Below are positions 17,301 through 24,152 of a stretch of 24,966 nt of DNA, one piece after another (the first letter of the stretch is position 1; every line of letters begins with the position of its first letter). The position numbers and the translations under genes were made by a program. Below the pieces are notes generated by a model. It worked only from the letters and a program-made list of their open reading frames with translations. It had not been told where the DNA came from and made no database searches. Source of the DNA: an uncultured Collinsella sp. (GTDB lineage: Bacteria; Actinomycetota; Coriobacteriia; Coriobacteriales; Coriobacteriaceae); NCBI GenBank assembly GCA_900541195.1, contig UQIY01000032.1, positions 1 through 24,966 of the forward strand. Direction: 5' to 3'.

Positions 17301-17936
17301 ATAGGCATCGGCAAGCGCCGAGGTGTCGGCCTGGCCGCGCGCCACGCACACATCGTCCATGCCGCCCGGCAGCTGGCTCGATAGCTCCAACAGGTCGCGC
17401 ACCAGGCCTTTGATGGTGGTACCGGCGCCAAACGGCCCGCCCTCGCCCGCCATGGGATACCAAGCGTAGAGGGCCTTAAGCGAGGCGGCAAGCTCGGGCG
17501 CGGCATCGGGCGCCGTCGCGCGCCCCAGCACATGCTCGACAGCCTGATCCATAAGCTCATCGGTATCGGTGAGCACCGTGAACTCAGGATCGATGCCCAG
17601 CTCCAGCGCGTGCGCGCGCAGGATACGCGAGCACATGCCGTGGATGGTCGAGATCCAAGCGTCGTCGACCGTCAGGGCCTCCTCGTCCATGCCCTCTTCG
17701 ATAAGCGCACAGCGCACGCGGTCGCGAATCTCGGCCGCGGCGTCTTTGGTAAAGGTAATGGCGAGCACCTGGTCCAGATGCTCGACAAACGGACCGGATT
17801 CGGGCGAGAGCGCATAGACGATGCGGCGCGTGAGGGTAAAGGTCTTGCCCGAGCCGGCACCCGCCGAGACAAACAGCGGGCGGTCGAGCGTTTTGACGAC
17901 TTGCAGCTGTTGCGGCATCAAGGTCGAAAGATCCAT
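14310..17936 (-). CDS. addA: ATP-dependent helicase/nuclease subunit A (AddA)
   Basis: 1208 aa, a UvrD-like SF1 helicase fused to a RecB-family nuclease; with AddB it resects double-strand breaks for RecA loading. Walker A AGAGSGKT is at 25-32, motif II DEFQD at 347-351, and a late helicase motif reads VHASKGLEYPVV. The C-terminal PD-(D/E)xK nuclease has D1127 (GAID), D1143 and K1145 (VIDYKTG), and the Q1164-xxx-Y1168 motif. A long acidic, low-complexity stretch before the nuclease (DESGDDAESDGSEMADADV) is probably a flexible linker. The ATG at 17936 lies just 3 bp after the addB stop, with AAGGAGG about 12 bases upstream inside addB, so the two are one operon. Domain order and partner make the call firm. 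Confidence 0.95.
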   Translation of the reverse strand: MDLSTLMPQQLQVVKTLDRPLFVSAGAGSGKTFTLTRRIVYALSPESGPFVEHLDQVLAITFTKDAAAEIRDRVRCALIEEGMDEEALTVDDAWISTIHGMCSRILRAHALELGIDPEFTVLTDTDELMDQAVEHVLGRATAPDAAPELAASLKALYAWYPMAGEGGPFGAGTTIKGLVRDLLELSSQLPGGMDDVCVARGQADTSALADAYRAALGASKATTEKAQAALDAIDAFEASGKTMEDAARLMMSCSMPRASKAFPKEQVELLKAEAADAFINIVLACGGPALDALVGLARAVEAEYRALKADQSALDNNDLLRMAYEALRDYPAIRAAYEGRFKMVMIDEFQDTDQMQVDLIRYLTGAGERALCTVGDAQQSIYRFRGAEVEVFRRQERKVGSTTASETVTTSDAPAGELVKLVRNFRSHDEVLRYVARVFDGDTGGLMQGFLDLEPSDKRKDMLKAKASRRQALFVAGGSMQERTQAKARAIAERFHALADAGQPQGGMVLLLGRMTNADVYAQAFRDQGLDCVIAGGSVFAQAAEVQTVRALVCALANPADTAQGLMPLLASPMFALGAQEFLALATKLDEQTGETSRRNIDVGIMSDSDVPGLQNLPLVTRAREVLRYALRRVGRDSFAAIARDVVNASGWFVRLAQRGPEGKAIAANVLKALDAVAEAEAELGNSPRSIALAFDRFLAGKEAPGALNEEGDGAVRIMTVHASKGLEYPVVAVAECFGVRKSSGAAQMGRVEGGAQVVALPARFDGVKLADGTFVKGDDVKKQFEHAFKGKGTSLWLPPELMEDVCATGSPAEAFARLRNDDLQLSLEERARLLYVAMTRAGELVILAMDAGVSRGKVMAPTFDVETDLTYDVLRRILPTDSLDMPQLDSDRLVFDNSQPGDYELISLADFTFGEQAFEANASLDAEGRLVRGDVDVADNAARSTVPGPADPKPDAFELVYPQAVGVRMGICPFPVRDSYSYSSIAVALHAESEDRAAEALVPMDESGDDAESDGSEMADADVAAVEPAGNPMALGSAFHAACQWLIEMGADALPVERADALARLWRLTPEQRERFDVALDRWLKSSVRAELLAWPCIRAEVPFFSLGCEDEDIARYGAYAEGAIDALATDPADPSRALVIDYKTGGTPDETPEQLLEKHALQARVYADVLHKAGFEVVTVKFVRVERANPTIFVNPAEPQVVTYNL

Positions 17937-17939
17937 GGT

Positions 17940-20900
17940 CTACACGTCCCTCCTTACAAACGTTCCTTCGTGGTTATACGAGCAGCGCGCATGCGCGGCC
18001 TGAGCCGACGTTGGGTCGACAGCGGCAACGTTGCCCGCCTCGAGCTCGCGCAGGCGCTCGGCAATGCCGGTCTCCACGCGGTCGAGCAGCGCATCGAAGT
18101 CCATGTTGCCGCCCTCGCCCGGAAAGCCCTTCTTGAGGCCCGGAATGCGGCCGTCGCCGCGCTCTTCCTCGAGCAACTCGGCACTTGCGGCACCACGCAG
18201 TGCGGGCTTGCCGCCCTTGGTCGAAAAATAGAGCGCCGCACGGGCATCTAGACCCAGCGCCCGGCGCATGGCCTGCGCGTAGATGAGTGTCTGGGTATGG
18301 GGCGGCAGCCAGCGCGGATCGTCGATGGGGGCCTCGCCCGACTCCTCGTCGCGCACCGTGGGGTCGGCGAGCTTAAACTCCTCGACACCCGAACGATGCT
18401 TGTAGTCAATCACCACAGCGCGGTTCTCGGCGTCCACATCCACGCGGTCGATGCGCCCGCCGAGCGGCCAGCCGGCATACTCGACCTGGAGCTCGTTGAA
18501 CGCAAACTCCAGGTAGCGCGGCGCGAAGGGCGCGAGCGCCTCGGACTCGTAGGCGAGCACGCCCTCCAGTTGCGGCAAGATCTCGGCCGCCTGGCGCTCC
18601 TCCACTGGAGAGAGCGGCACCAGCGGGCCCTCGGTACCGCGCTTGCCGGCGTGCTCGGCCAGGGTCTCGGCAAAGACCTCGTGCAGCAGCTCCTTCGCGC
18701 GCGGCAGATTCATGGGCGTCACGCGCTCCATGCCCTCCTGCGGAAGACGTGCATGCAAGTGCTCCAGCACGTCATGGACAAAGTTGCCCTTCTCCATGTT
18801 GCCAAAGCCCGCATCGATGGACTGAGGTTTGACGCGATACGAGACGAACCAGCACAGCGGGCAGGTGGAATAGGCCTCGATCTGCGAGGCGGACGTCAGG
18901 CGCGGCACGAGCGGCGCGTCCTCGCCCTCGCCATCGCGACGACGCAGGACCAAATACGGCACGGCCTCGGCACTCAGATGTTGAGGGGCTTCACAGGTCA
19001 CGCGCTCGCGCTTGAGACCTTCGCCTGCCGCGGGATCGAAGTCCCTTACGATATCACCCTCACCCACGCACTTCGCCTTGTCGGCGCCAGCGGCTTTAGC
19101 GTCACCAGCGGTCTTAGCGTCGTCAGCGATCTTAGCGCCGTCAGCCTCGGCATGCGCCCGCAACTCGGTCCACACGGCAGCCGGATAGCACTCGCGCGCC
19201 TGGCGATCGTGGGTCACACGGGCGAGCGTAACCGGGCCGCGTGACGCCTGCATCGCGTGGCCAAAGCGCGCGCGCAGCAAGGCCGCGGGCTCAAGCGTCA
19301 CGCCCTCGCGACCAAGGCTCGCCGTCAGCGTGGCCAGCGGCCCCTCCTCGTGCGAGAGCGGATAGCTGTCCAGATCGACATCGGCAAACAGTACGGCATC
19401 GTAGCTGCCGGGGCGCAGAGCTGCCGCATCGGCAAGCGAAGCAAAACGAACCTGAGCACGTGGCGCACGGTCAACCTCGTAGGTCTCGTAATCGTAGGCG
19501 GTGCTACGCTTGTCCACCTTGGTGCGAATGCCATCGAGCACGGGCACGGTCGCGGCCTGCGACACGTCGAGCACGCGGGCGCCATTCATAAGGATGTCGA
19601 TGGCGTGGCGCAGCAAGGCCACCTCCGCCTGGCGACGAGCCTGACCGTCAAGGCCTCCAAGGGCGCGATCGGGCAACGCCTCGGCAACGGCAAGCATGGC
19701 CTTGAGCGCCGTCACGGGCTTGTCACGCCACAGCGCCTGGAACACGTCCGAAACCACACACGGTACGTTCTTAAACCAGTTGTCGTCGCTCGCCGCCTTG
19801 CGCGCGCCCCTCACCTGGCCTTGGACACTCTGCAGCAGGCTCTTAACGCTCGCGGTAGTCTTGCTACGCGAGAGACGCATATTCTTATCGAAGGCACGGG
19901 CATTGACGGCATCAGCGCCCGAAAGCGGACTGTAGATCCAGTCGGTAAGCTCCGGCGCGGGCCACCACTCGGTCTTTGACGCCGTGCCCTCATCGGCGGT
20001 CTTCATGCGCTCGATCAGGCCGGCAAGCGCCGCAAACTGCCTGCCCGCAATGGATTGGGAAAACGCCGTGAACTCAGTTGTCTCGGCAGCGATATGGCGA
20101 GCCGCCAGACGAGAGGCGAGCTCACCGAACAGCTGGGGTGCCCGGGCAGAAACGACGAGCACGCGCACGGGGTCGGTGGGCATTGCAGTAGCTTTATCGG
20201 CCTTGGACTCCTTGTGCGCTTTCACCAACTTATCGACGGCGTCCGCATAGACATGAGCACGGGCATGGGGACCGGCGACCTCAATAAAGACAGGCTGAGC
20301 GGCAGTCCCGCAAGCGACATCAGACGCGACGGCGTCCTCCCCCAGCGGCGCAATCTCAAACAGCACACCGCGGGCATCAAATGCCGCGGCAAGCTCCTCG
20401 CGCATCGCCGCCTGCTCGCGGGCAAGCAGCACGACGACCTCTCCCCCATTGTTCGCCACGGCAGACAGCAGCTCGAGCAGGCCGTGCGTAAACGACGTGA
20501 TACCGCGCACGCATACGGCGCGGGTGCACGCCGGCAGGTTATCGGCCAGGGCACCGGCCATAATGTCGGCCGCCTCGCAGGGCTCGACCATATCTCGACG
20601 ATCCAAACCGCCCGCGTAGGCGCGCAAAAGCTCGAACACGCGAGCCTCGGCATCGCTTTTTGGCTCAGGCTGGCAATTGTTGCCACGGCATCGCTCGGCA
20701 CCCGTCCCCGCCACACCCGGCAGCACGTCGCGGGCCATGCGCGCGAGCATGCGCACCGTGCCCTGGCTGCGCGAAAGTGGCTGCAGGTCGGCATCGTCGA
20801 GACGCGTGACCATGTCCGAGAACAGCATCTGGCGCTGCAGGTTGTCGACGAAACCGCGCCCGTCGCCCAAAAGCTCCCAAAGCGAGCGAAGCCACGATGT

Positions 20901-21089
20901 AGGCGTCTTGTAGTCGATACCCAGCGAAACGCCGGCTTCCTCCGCATCATGACGGCACAGGTCGAGCTCGGCAAACGTAGGTGCCAGCAACACGGCACGC
21001 CCGTGGCGGGCAATAAGGTCGGCAAGCAACGACGACTCGGCATCGCTCAAATCCGTGCCGGCATTGGTGGTATAGATTCGAACAGGCAT
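17940..21089 (-). CDS. addB: AddB/RexB-like nuclease subunit of AddAB
   Basis: 1049 aa, partner of AddA. The C-terminal RecB-family nuclease shows GGRIDRVDV (D881) and VIDYKHRSG (D895, K897), then a QTLIYA stretch. The N-terminal inactive-helicase half has AVLLAPTFAELD where AddB type 1 has a Walker A loop. For the 4Fe-4S staple, STCPLCW (C743, C746) gives the first ligand, but the C-terminus ends ARCSYNHEGTF with one Cys (C1036) instead of three, so the cluster is probably absent, as in RexB. A hexapeptide repeat of the AKTAGD type interrupts the protein near 648-668. The ATG at 21089 has CGGAGGA close upstream. Immediately upstream is a large palindrome and the end of the TrpR-like gene. 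Confidence 0.9.
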   Translation of the reverse strand: MPVRIYTTNAGTDLSDAESSLLADLIARHGRAVLLAPTFAELDLCRHDAEEAGVSLGIDYKTPTSWLRSLWELLGDGRGFVDNLQRQMLFSDMVTRLDDADLQPLSRSQGTVRMLARMARDVLPGVAGTGAERCRGNNCQPEPKSDAEARVFELLRAYAGGLDRRDMVEPCEAADIMAGALADNLPACTRAVCVRGITSFTHGLLELLSAVANNGGEVVVLLAREQAAMREELAAAFDARGVLFEIAPLGEDAVASDVACGTAAQPVFIEVAGPHARAHVYADAVDKLVKAHKESKADKATAMPTDPVRVLVVSARAPQLFGELASRLAARHIAAETTEFTAFSQSIAGRQFAALAGLIERMKTADEGTASKTEWWPAPELTDWIYSPLSGADAVNARAFDKNMRLSRSKTTASVKSLLQSVQGQVRGARKAASDDNWFKNVPCVVSDVFQALWRDKPVTALKAMLAVAEALPDRALGGLDGQARRQAEVALLRHAIDILMNGARVLDVSQAATVPVLDGIRTKVDKRSTAYDYETYEVDRAPRAQVRFASLADAAALRPGSYDAVLFADVDLDSYPLSHEEGPLATLTASLGREGVTLEPAALLRARFGHAMQASRGPVTLARVTHDRQARECYPAAVWTELRAHAEADGAKIADDAKTAGDAKAAGADKAKCVGEGDIVRDFDPAAGEGLKRERVTCEAPQHLSAEAVPYLVLRRRDGEGEDAPLVPRLTSASQIEAYSTCPLCWFVSYRVKPQSIDAGFGNMEKGNFVHDVLEHLHARLPQEGMERVTPMNLPRAKELLHEVFAETLAEHAGKRGTEGPLVPLSPVEERQAAEILPQLEGVLAYESEALAPFAPRYLEFAFNELQVEYAGWPLGGRIDRVDVDAENRAVVIDYKHRSGVEEFKLADPTVRDEESGEAPIDDPRWLPPHTQTLIYAQAMRRALGLDARAALYFSTKGGKPALRGAASAELLEEERGDGRIPGLKKGFPGEGGNMDFDALLDRVETGIAERLRELEAGNVAAVDPTSAQAAHARCSYNHEGTFVRRDV
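19092..19145. repeat. Three 18-bp tandem repeats inside addB
   Basis: Three successive 18-bp units (19092-19109, 19110-19127, 19128-19145) share the pattern G-G/A-T/C-CTTAGCGTC-TCAGC with a few substitutions. On the coding strand they give Lys/Ala/Asp-rich hexapeptides (AKIADD, AKTAGD, AKAAGA). The unit length is a multiple of three, so copy-number change would keep the frame. The segment lies between the helicase-like half and the nuclease domain and is probably a linker. Confidence 0.75.
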
Positions 21090-21171
21090 GGTCCTCCGCT
21101 CAAACTGTTCGCAATAATCAATGTATCCATCCTACCCGCCCACGCGGACAGATTTGCCCCACGCCAACAGA

Positions 21172-21260
21172 TTTGATCCCTTGGGGACGGAGGAAAACGG
21201 ATCACCGAGAAGGTCAGTTTAACCCGGTGATCCGTTTTCCTCCGTCCCCAAGGGATCAAA
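21172..21260. repeat. Perfect 36-bp inverted repeat, 17-nt loop
   Basis: Bases 21172-21207 and 21225-21260 are exact reverse complements over all 36 positions (starting TTTGATCCCTTGGGG), around a 17-nt loop at 21208-21224. It lies between the addB start (83 bp away) and the terminator of the TrpR-like gene, whose T-run overlaps the right arm. A perfect stem this long is far beyond a terminator's needs and suggests a mobile palindromic (REP/MITE-like) element. I recall similar motifs around intergenic GGGGACGGAGGAAAACGG in Collinsella, but could not check. Confidence 0.9.
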
Positions 21261-21281
21261 AAACCGCCCCCGGAGGGACGG
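21258..21281 (-). terminator. Rho-independent terminator of the TrpR-like gene
   Basis: On the minus strand CCGTCCC (21275-21281), loop TCCG, GGGGCGG (21264-21270) forms a 7-bp stem with one T-G pair, followed by TTTTTT (21258-21263). It starts 29 nt after the stop of the YerC-like gene. The T-run also forms the outer end of the adjoining 36-bp palindrome. Confidence 0.85.
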
Positions 21282-21309
21282 CTCTTCGTAATTCAATGTT
21301 GTCGCTGGC

Positions 21310-21609
21310 CTACTCGCCATCCTCCAGTTTAATGAGGATCTTGCGGTAGCCACCGTACTCGCCGTTGAGCGCCTTGGATACACGGCTCACCGTGGTGGAC
21401 GAAGCGCCGGTACGCGCCTGAACCTCGACATAGGGCTCGCCCTCGTCCAGGTAACGCGCGACTTGCAGACGCTGCGATAGATCGCAAATCTCACGCGGCG
21501 TGCAGATATCGGTCAAAAACGCTTGGATATCTTTCTCGTCGTCCAAAAGGCTAAATGCGTGGACCAGCTGCTTGACATCAGGCTTGTCAAACATGTTCTC
21601 GATATTCAT
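21310..21609 (-). CDS. YerC/YecD-type TrpR-like DNA-binding protein
   Basis: 99 aa, the usual size of the small TrpR-like YerC family. The middle shows FLTDICTPREICDLSQRLQVARYL (about 31-54) and a helix-turn-helix, YVEVQARTGASSTTVSRVSKAL (about 60-81), the family's DNA-reading part, followed by a conserved GGYRK. Tryptophan binding is not established for this branch and target genes are unknown. In Firmicutes yerC often lies near pcrA/ligA-type repair genes; here it sits upstream of addBA but is cut off from it by a terminator. ATG 21609 has a weak GGCGGTG site five bases upstream. No signal peptide or membrane segment. Confidence 0.92.
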   Translation of the reverse strand: MNIENMFDKPDVKQLVHAFSLLDDEKDIQAFLTDICTPREICDLSQRLQVARYLDEGEPYVEVQARTGASSTTVSRVSKALNGEYGGYRKILIKLEDGE

Positions 21610-21931
21610 CGATCACCGCCAAACCCGCCAAAAGGCATCGAAGTTGATACTGACATCGGGCATCGTTCACCCGTAATATGCAATAGGGCAACGCCTGTGG
21701 CTTTTGCCCGTAGCAGTTTAGCACACCAACAAACTAAAGCGACAAGACTCTCTGCCAGCGGCACGTTTTTAGGACGAACGCCGTTTTGAAACCGAATGCG
21801 CACGCAAGCTCCACGAATATCTGAGACAATGGGCGGCCGAACAGGGCCGAGCCCGCGCATCTATCCGAGTTGCAAAGGTATGTGCCCCTCACGCCCCCTC
21901 ACCACGCCATGCGCAAGAAAGGATTCCCACC
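21610..21931. other. 322-bp intergenic region between divergent genes
   Basis: This separates the TrpR-like gene (minus) from the small membrane protein (plus). On the minus strand TAAACT with TTGTCG 19 nt upstream (within 21714-21755) is a weak promoter candidate for the TrpR-like gene. On the plus strand no convincing promoter is seen; TTGAAA near 21785 has no -10 at proper spacing. A minus-strand frame of 84 codons spans much of it but has no family resemblance and no ribosome site. I see no RNA gene or repeat here. Confidence 0.5.
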
Positions 21932-22297
21932 ATGCGCTTTTTGCTCAACTGGCTTTTGACCTCAATCGCCATCGCGATAGCAACGTTTCTCGTCCCCGGC
22001 ATTCAGCCCTTCGGCATGGCCGACGCCTGGGTCTGCTTTGCCTTCGTGGGACTGTTCCTCAACATCGTCGACTCGCTCGTCAAGCCGTTCCTGACGGTCA
22101 TCTCGCTGCCGCTCACTATTATCACGCTTGGTATTTTTCAGCTCGTAGTCAACAGCTTTATGCTCGAGCTGGCCAGCTACCTGTCGGTCAATCTGCTGGG
22201 CGCGGGCATCTCCATTGCCGGCTTTGGATCAGCCTTTATGGGCAGCATCCTGGTATCCATCATGCGCAGCATTCTCGACAGCATCGCCAGGAACTAA
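21932..22297 (+). CDS. YvlD/phage-holin-4 family small membrane protein
   Basis: 121 aa, strongly hydrophobic, with four predicted membrane helices at about 4-22, 32-50, 56-78 and 90-113. The SLVKPFLTVISLPLTIITLGIF stretch (about 48-69) is the hallmark of the family, which despite its phage-holin name is usually a chromosomal envelope protein linked to stress responses (YvlD in Bacillus). The ATG at 21932 has AAAGGA seven bases upstream. It stands alone between divergent and convergent neighbours and ends in a strong hairpin, so it is probably monocistronic. No lysis genes are nearby, so a real phage holin role is unlikely. Confidence 0.9.
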   Translation: MRFLLNWLLTSIAIAIATFLVPGIQPFGMADAWVCFAFVGLFLNIVDSLVKPFLTVISLPLTIITLGIFQLVVNSFMLELASYLSVNLLGAGISIAGFGSAFMGSILVSIMRSILDSIARN

Positions 22298-22333
22298 AGC
22301 GACCGGATACGGACCGCCGCAACACGCCAAAAG

Positions 22334-22364
22334 AAGGCCGTCCATCGCAACGATGGGCGGCCTT
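22334..22364 (+). terminator. Hairpin after the YvlD-like gene
   Basis: A 14-bp stem with one G-T pair (AAGGCCGTCCATCG at 22334-22347 with 22351-22364) and a 3-nt loop lies 37 nt after the stop. What follows, GTCATTTGTC, is a poor U-tract, so this is probably a terminator but not a textbook one. It may serve both this gene and the convergent Rrf2 gene. Confidence 0.6.
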
Positions 22365-22399
22365 GTCATTTGTCAAGCCTCAGAGGGCAAGAAAATCTA

Positions 22400-22424
22400 C
22401 CATTTCTACCCCGTCCCCAAATGG
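22400..22424. repeat. Short CCATTT/AAATGG inverted repeat
   Basis: CCATTT (22400-22405) and AAATGG (22419-22424) flank a pyrimidine-rich 13-nt loop containing CCGTCCCC, which is shared with the arms of the 36-bp palindrome at 21172-21260. It lies 9 bp beyond the Rrf2 gene stop. It may be a remnant of a dispersed intergenic repeat; the evidence is thin. Confidence 0.35.
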
Positions 22425-22433
22425 CAGGTGGGA

Positions 22434-22862
22434 CTAGATGACGTAGTCGTAGCCCTCGTTGGGGGCGACGAGCGCATCGAGCGTCACGCCGTCGAGGTAG
22501 TCGTTGATGAGCTTGTCCAGGTTCTTCCACACGTCGAGCGTGGGACACTCATCCGAACGCGAACAGCCCTTGCAGTCGCCGTCCAGGCATGCGACCGGCG
22601 CCAGGCTGCCCTCGGTCAGGCGCAAGATCTCACCCACCGTGTACTGCTCGGGCGGGCGCGTGAGCACGTAACCACCGCCCTTGCCGCGCATGCCCGAGAG
22701 CATATTGGCACGCACGAGCGTGGCCAAAATGTTCTCCAGATATTTCTCCGAAATCCCCTGGCGCGCGGCGATCTCTTTGAGGGGAATGCGGCCAGCCGCC
22801 TGGTGCTCGGCCAGGTCGACCATAACGCGCAGGGCATATCTGCCCTTTGTGGAAACCAACAT
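22434..22862 (-). CDS. Rrf2-family regulator with four clustered cysteines
   Basis: 142 aa. The N-terminus MLVSTKGRYALRVMVDLAEH and the winged helix-turn-helix (ISEKYLENILATLVRANML, about 37-55; GMRGKGGGYVLTRP, about 57-70) are diagnostic of Rrf2 (IscR, NsrR, CymR). The following loop holds C92, C97, C100 and C106, close to the three-Cys Fe-S loop of IscR/NsrR (C92/98/104 in IscR), whereas Bacillus CymR lacks it; an Fe-S or thiol sensor is therefore likely. It is divergent from cysK, and mnmA follows, so it probably controls cysteine/sulfur supply. The ATG at 22862 is preferred because the family consensus begins there; the AAAGG site is about 11 bases upstream, a little far. Confidence 0.93.
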   Translation of the reverse strand: MLVSTKGRYALRVMVDLAEHQAAGRIPLKEIAARQGISEKYLENILATLVRANMLSGMRGKGGGYVLTRPPEQYTVGEILRLTEGSLAPVACLDGDCKGCSRSDECPTLDVWKNLDKLINDYLDGVTLDALVAPNEGYDYVI

Positions 22863-22898
22863 ATATATTGCTGCCTTTCGGTCTTTTAATTCGTAGAA

Positions 22899-22926
22899 AT
22901 TCTAGCCGAAAAATTGGTTTTGAAAA
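22899..22926 (-). promoter_or_regulatory. Candidate promoter of the Rrf2 gene
   Basis: On the minus strand TTTTCA (22921-22926), 16-nt spacer, TAGAAT (22899-22904); the start would be near 22892, about 30 nt before the ATG. The -10 overlaps a perfect 11-nt palindrome TAGAAATTCTA (22894-22904), a possible operator for autoregulation. Confidence 0.4.
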
Positions 22927-23010
22927 TACCTATTCCCGTCAAGCTGGTTAATCGACTCGTAATAATCTTCTATTTCCTATTGCGTTACTAGGCTTTACTG
23001 TCTACTATGC

Positions 23011-23040
23011 TTGCCAACAGCAAAACGAACAACCTATAAG
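23011..23040 (+). promoter_or_regulatory. cysK promoter
   Basis: TTGCCA (23011-23016), 18-nt spacer, TATAAG (23035-23040): a good sigma-70-type match in an AT-rich 253-bp gap. The expected start is near 23047, with a leader of about 70 nt. The leader contains a short inverted repeat, ACCGT (23066-23070) / ACGGT (23079-23083). Confidence 0.6.
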
Positions 23041-23043
23041 GTT
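23031..23043. promoter_or_regulatory. Operator-like inverted repeat over the cysK -10
   Basis: AACCTATAAGGTT is AACCT-3 nt-AGGTT and covers the whole -10 hexamer of cysK. A repressor bound here would block RNA polymerase, and the adjacent divergent Rrf2 regulator is the obvious candidate. The repeat is seen directly; its role is inference. Confidence 0.45.
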
Positions 23044-23115
23044 TGTGGGTTTCGCTGTTACACACACCGTAAAACCACACGGTATCCAGTCATTTGAACA
23101 CTTTGGAGGTTCACC

Positions 23116-24054
23116 ATGAGCAATGTTTACACGTCCATCGATCAGCTTATCGGCCACACCCCGCTTCTGGAGCTCACTCACTTTGAGGCCGATGAGGACC
23201 TCAAGGCCCGCGTACTCGTCAAGCTGGAATACTTCAACCCCGCCGGCTCCGTCAAAGACCGCGTCGCCAAGAACATGATCGACGAGGCCGAGAAGGCCGG
23301 CAAGCTCGTGCGCGGCGGCGACTACACCATCATCGAGCCCACGAGCGGCAACACCGGCGTCGGCATCGCCTCAGTGGCGGCGGCTCGCGGCTACAAGGTG
23401 ATCATCACCATGCCCGAGACCATGTCCGTCGAGCGCCGCAAGCTGATGCAGGCATACGGCGCACAGCTCGTGCTCACCGACGGCTCCAAGGGCATGAAGG
23501 GTGCCATCGCCAAGGCCGAGGAGCTGCAGAAGGAGACGCCCAACAGCATTATCGCCGGCCAGTTTGTGAACCCCGCCAACCCCGCCATCCACAAGGCCAC
23601 GACCGGCCCCGAGATCTGGGATGACACCGACGGCGAGGTCGATATCTTCGTCGCTGGCGTTGGCACCGGCGGCACCGTGACCGGCGTGGGCGAGTTCCTC
23701 AAGGAGCAGAACCCCGAGATTCAGGTCGTCGCCGTCGAGCCCGCCACCTCCCCGGTGCTCTCCAAGGGCCAGGCCGGCCCGCACAAGATCCAGGGTATCG
23801 GCGCCGGCTTTGTGCCCGACGTCCTCGACACCCAGGTCTACGACGAGATCATCCCCGTCGAGAACGACGACGCCTTTTCCACCGGCCGCGCCGTGGGCCA
23901 CAAGGAGGGCGTGCTCGTGGGCATTTCGTCCGGCGCCGCCGTGTGGGCTGCGCTGCAGCTGGCCAAGCGCCCCGAGAACGAGGGCAAGACCATCGTGGCG
24001 CTGCTCGCCGACACCGGCGAGCGCTACCTGTCCACGGCGCTCTTCCAGGACTAG
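23116..24054 (+). CDS. cysK: Cysteine synthase (O-acetylserine sulfhydrylase)
   Basis: 312 aa, PLP enzyme joining O-acetylserine and sulfide to give cysteine in the cytosol. The PLP lysine is K47 in NPAGSVKDR, the substrate loop TSGNTG is at 76-81, the phosphate-binding GTGGT at 183-187, and GISSGA at 269-274. Length and motifs are those of CysK rather than CBS. The ATG at 23116 has GGAGG seven bases upstream (TTTGGAGGTTCACC). The promoter and an operator-like repeat lie upstream, with the Rrf2 regulator divergent; CymR in Bacillus works through a complex with CysK, so a similar loop is possible. No serine acetyltransferase (cysE) is in the window. mnmA follows after 179 bp on the same strand. 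Confidence 0.96.
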   Translation: MSNVYTSIDQLIGHTPLLELTHFEADEDLKARVLVKLEYFNPAGSVKDRVAKNMIDEAEKAGKLVRGGDYTIIEPTSGNTGVGIASVAAARGYKVIITMPETMSVERRKLMQAYGAQLVLTDGSKGMKGAIAKAEELQKETPNSIIAGQFVNPANPAIHKATTGPEIWDDTDGEVDIFVAGVGTGGTVTGVGEFLKEQNPEIQVVAVEPATSPVLSKGQAGPHKIQGIGAGFVPDVLDTQVYDEIIPVENDDAFSTGRAVGHKEGVLVGISSGAAVWAALQLAKRPENEGKTIVALLADTGERYLSTALFQD

Positions 24055-24152
24055 GGCCCGTCGCCCATAGGTTGAGCCCAGGGCGAACCGGTCTCCTCTC
24101 TCCCGGCAGTCTGAGCCCATCCCATCAGGGTGTCCCACGAGACGTCCGAACT

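Noticed and set aside
21606..21860. 84-codon minus-strand frame just upstream of the TrpR-like gene, with overlapping stop/start
   Set aside because: The overlap hints at coupling, but there is no ribosome site, no family resemblance, and the likely promoter of the downstream gene lies inside it.
21932..22297. Phage origin suggested by the holin-family name
   Set aside because: No phage structural, lysis or integration genes nearby; the family is common on bacterial chromosomes as YvlD-like proteins.
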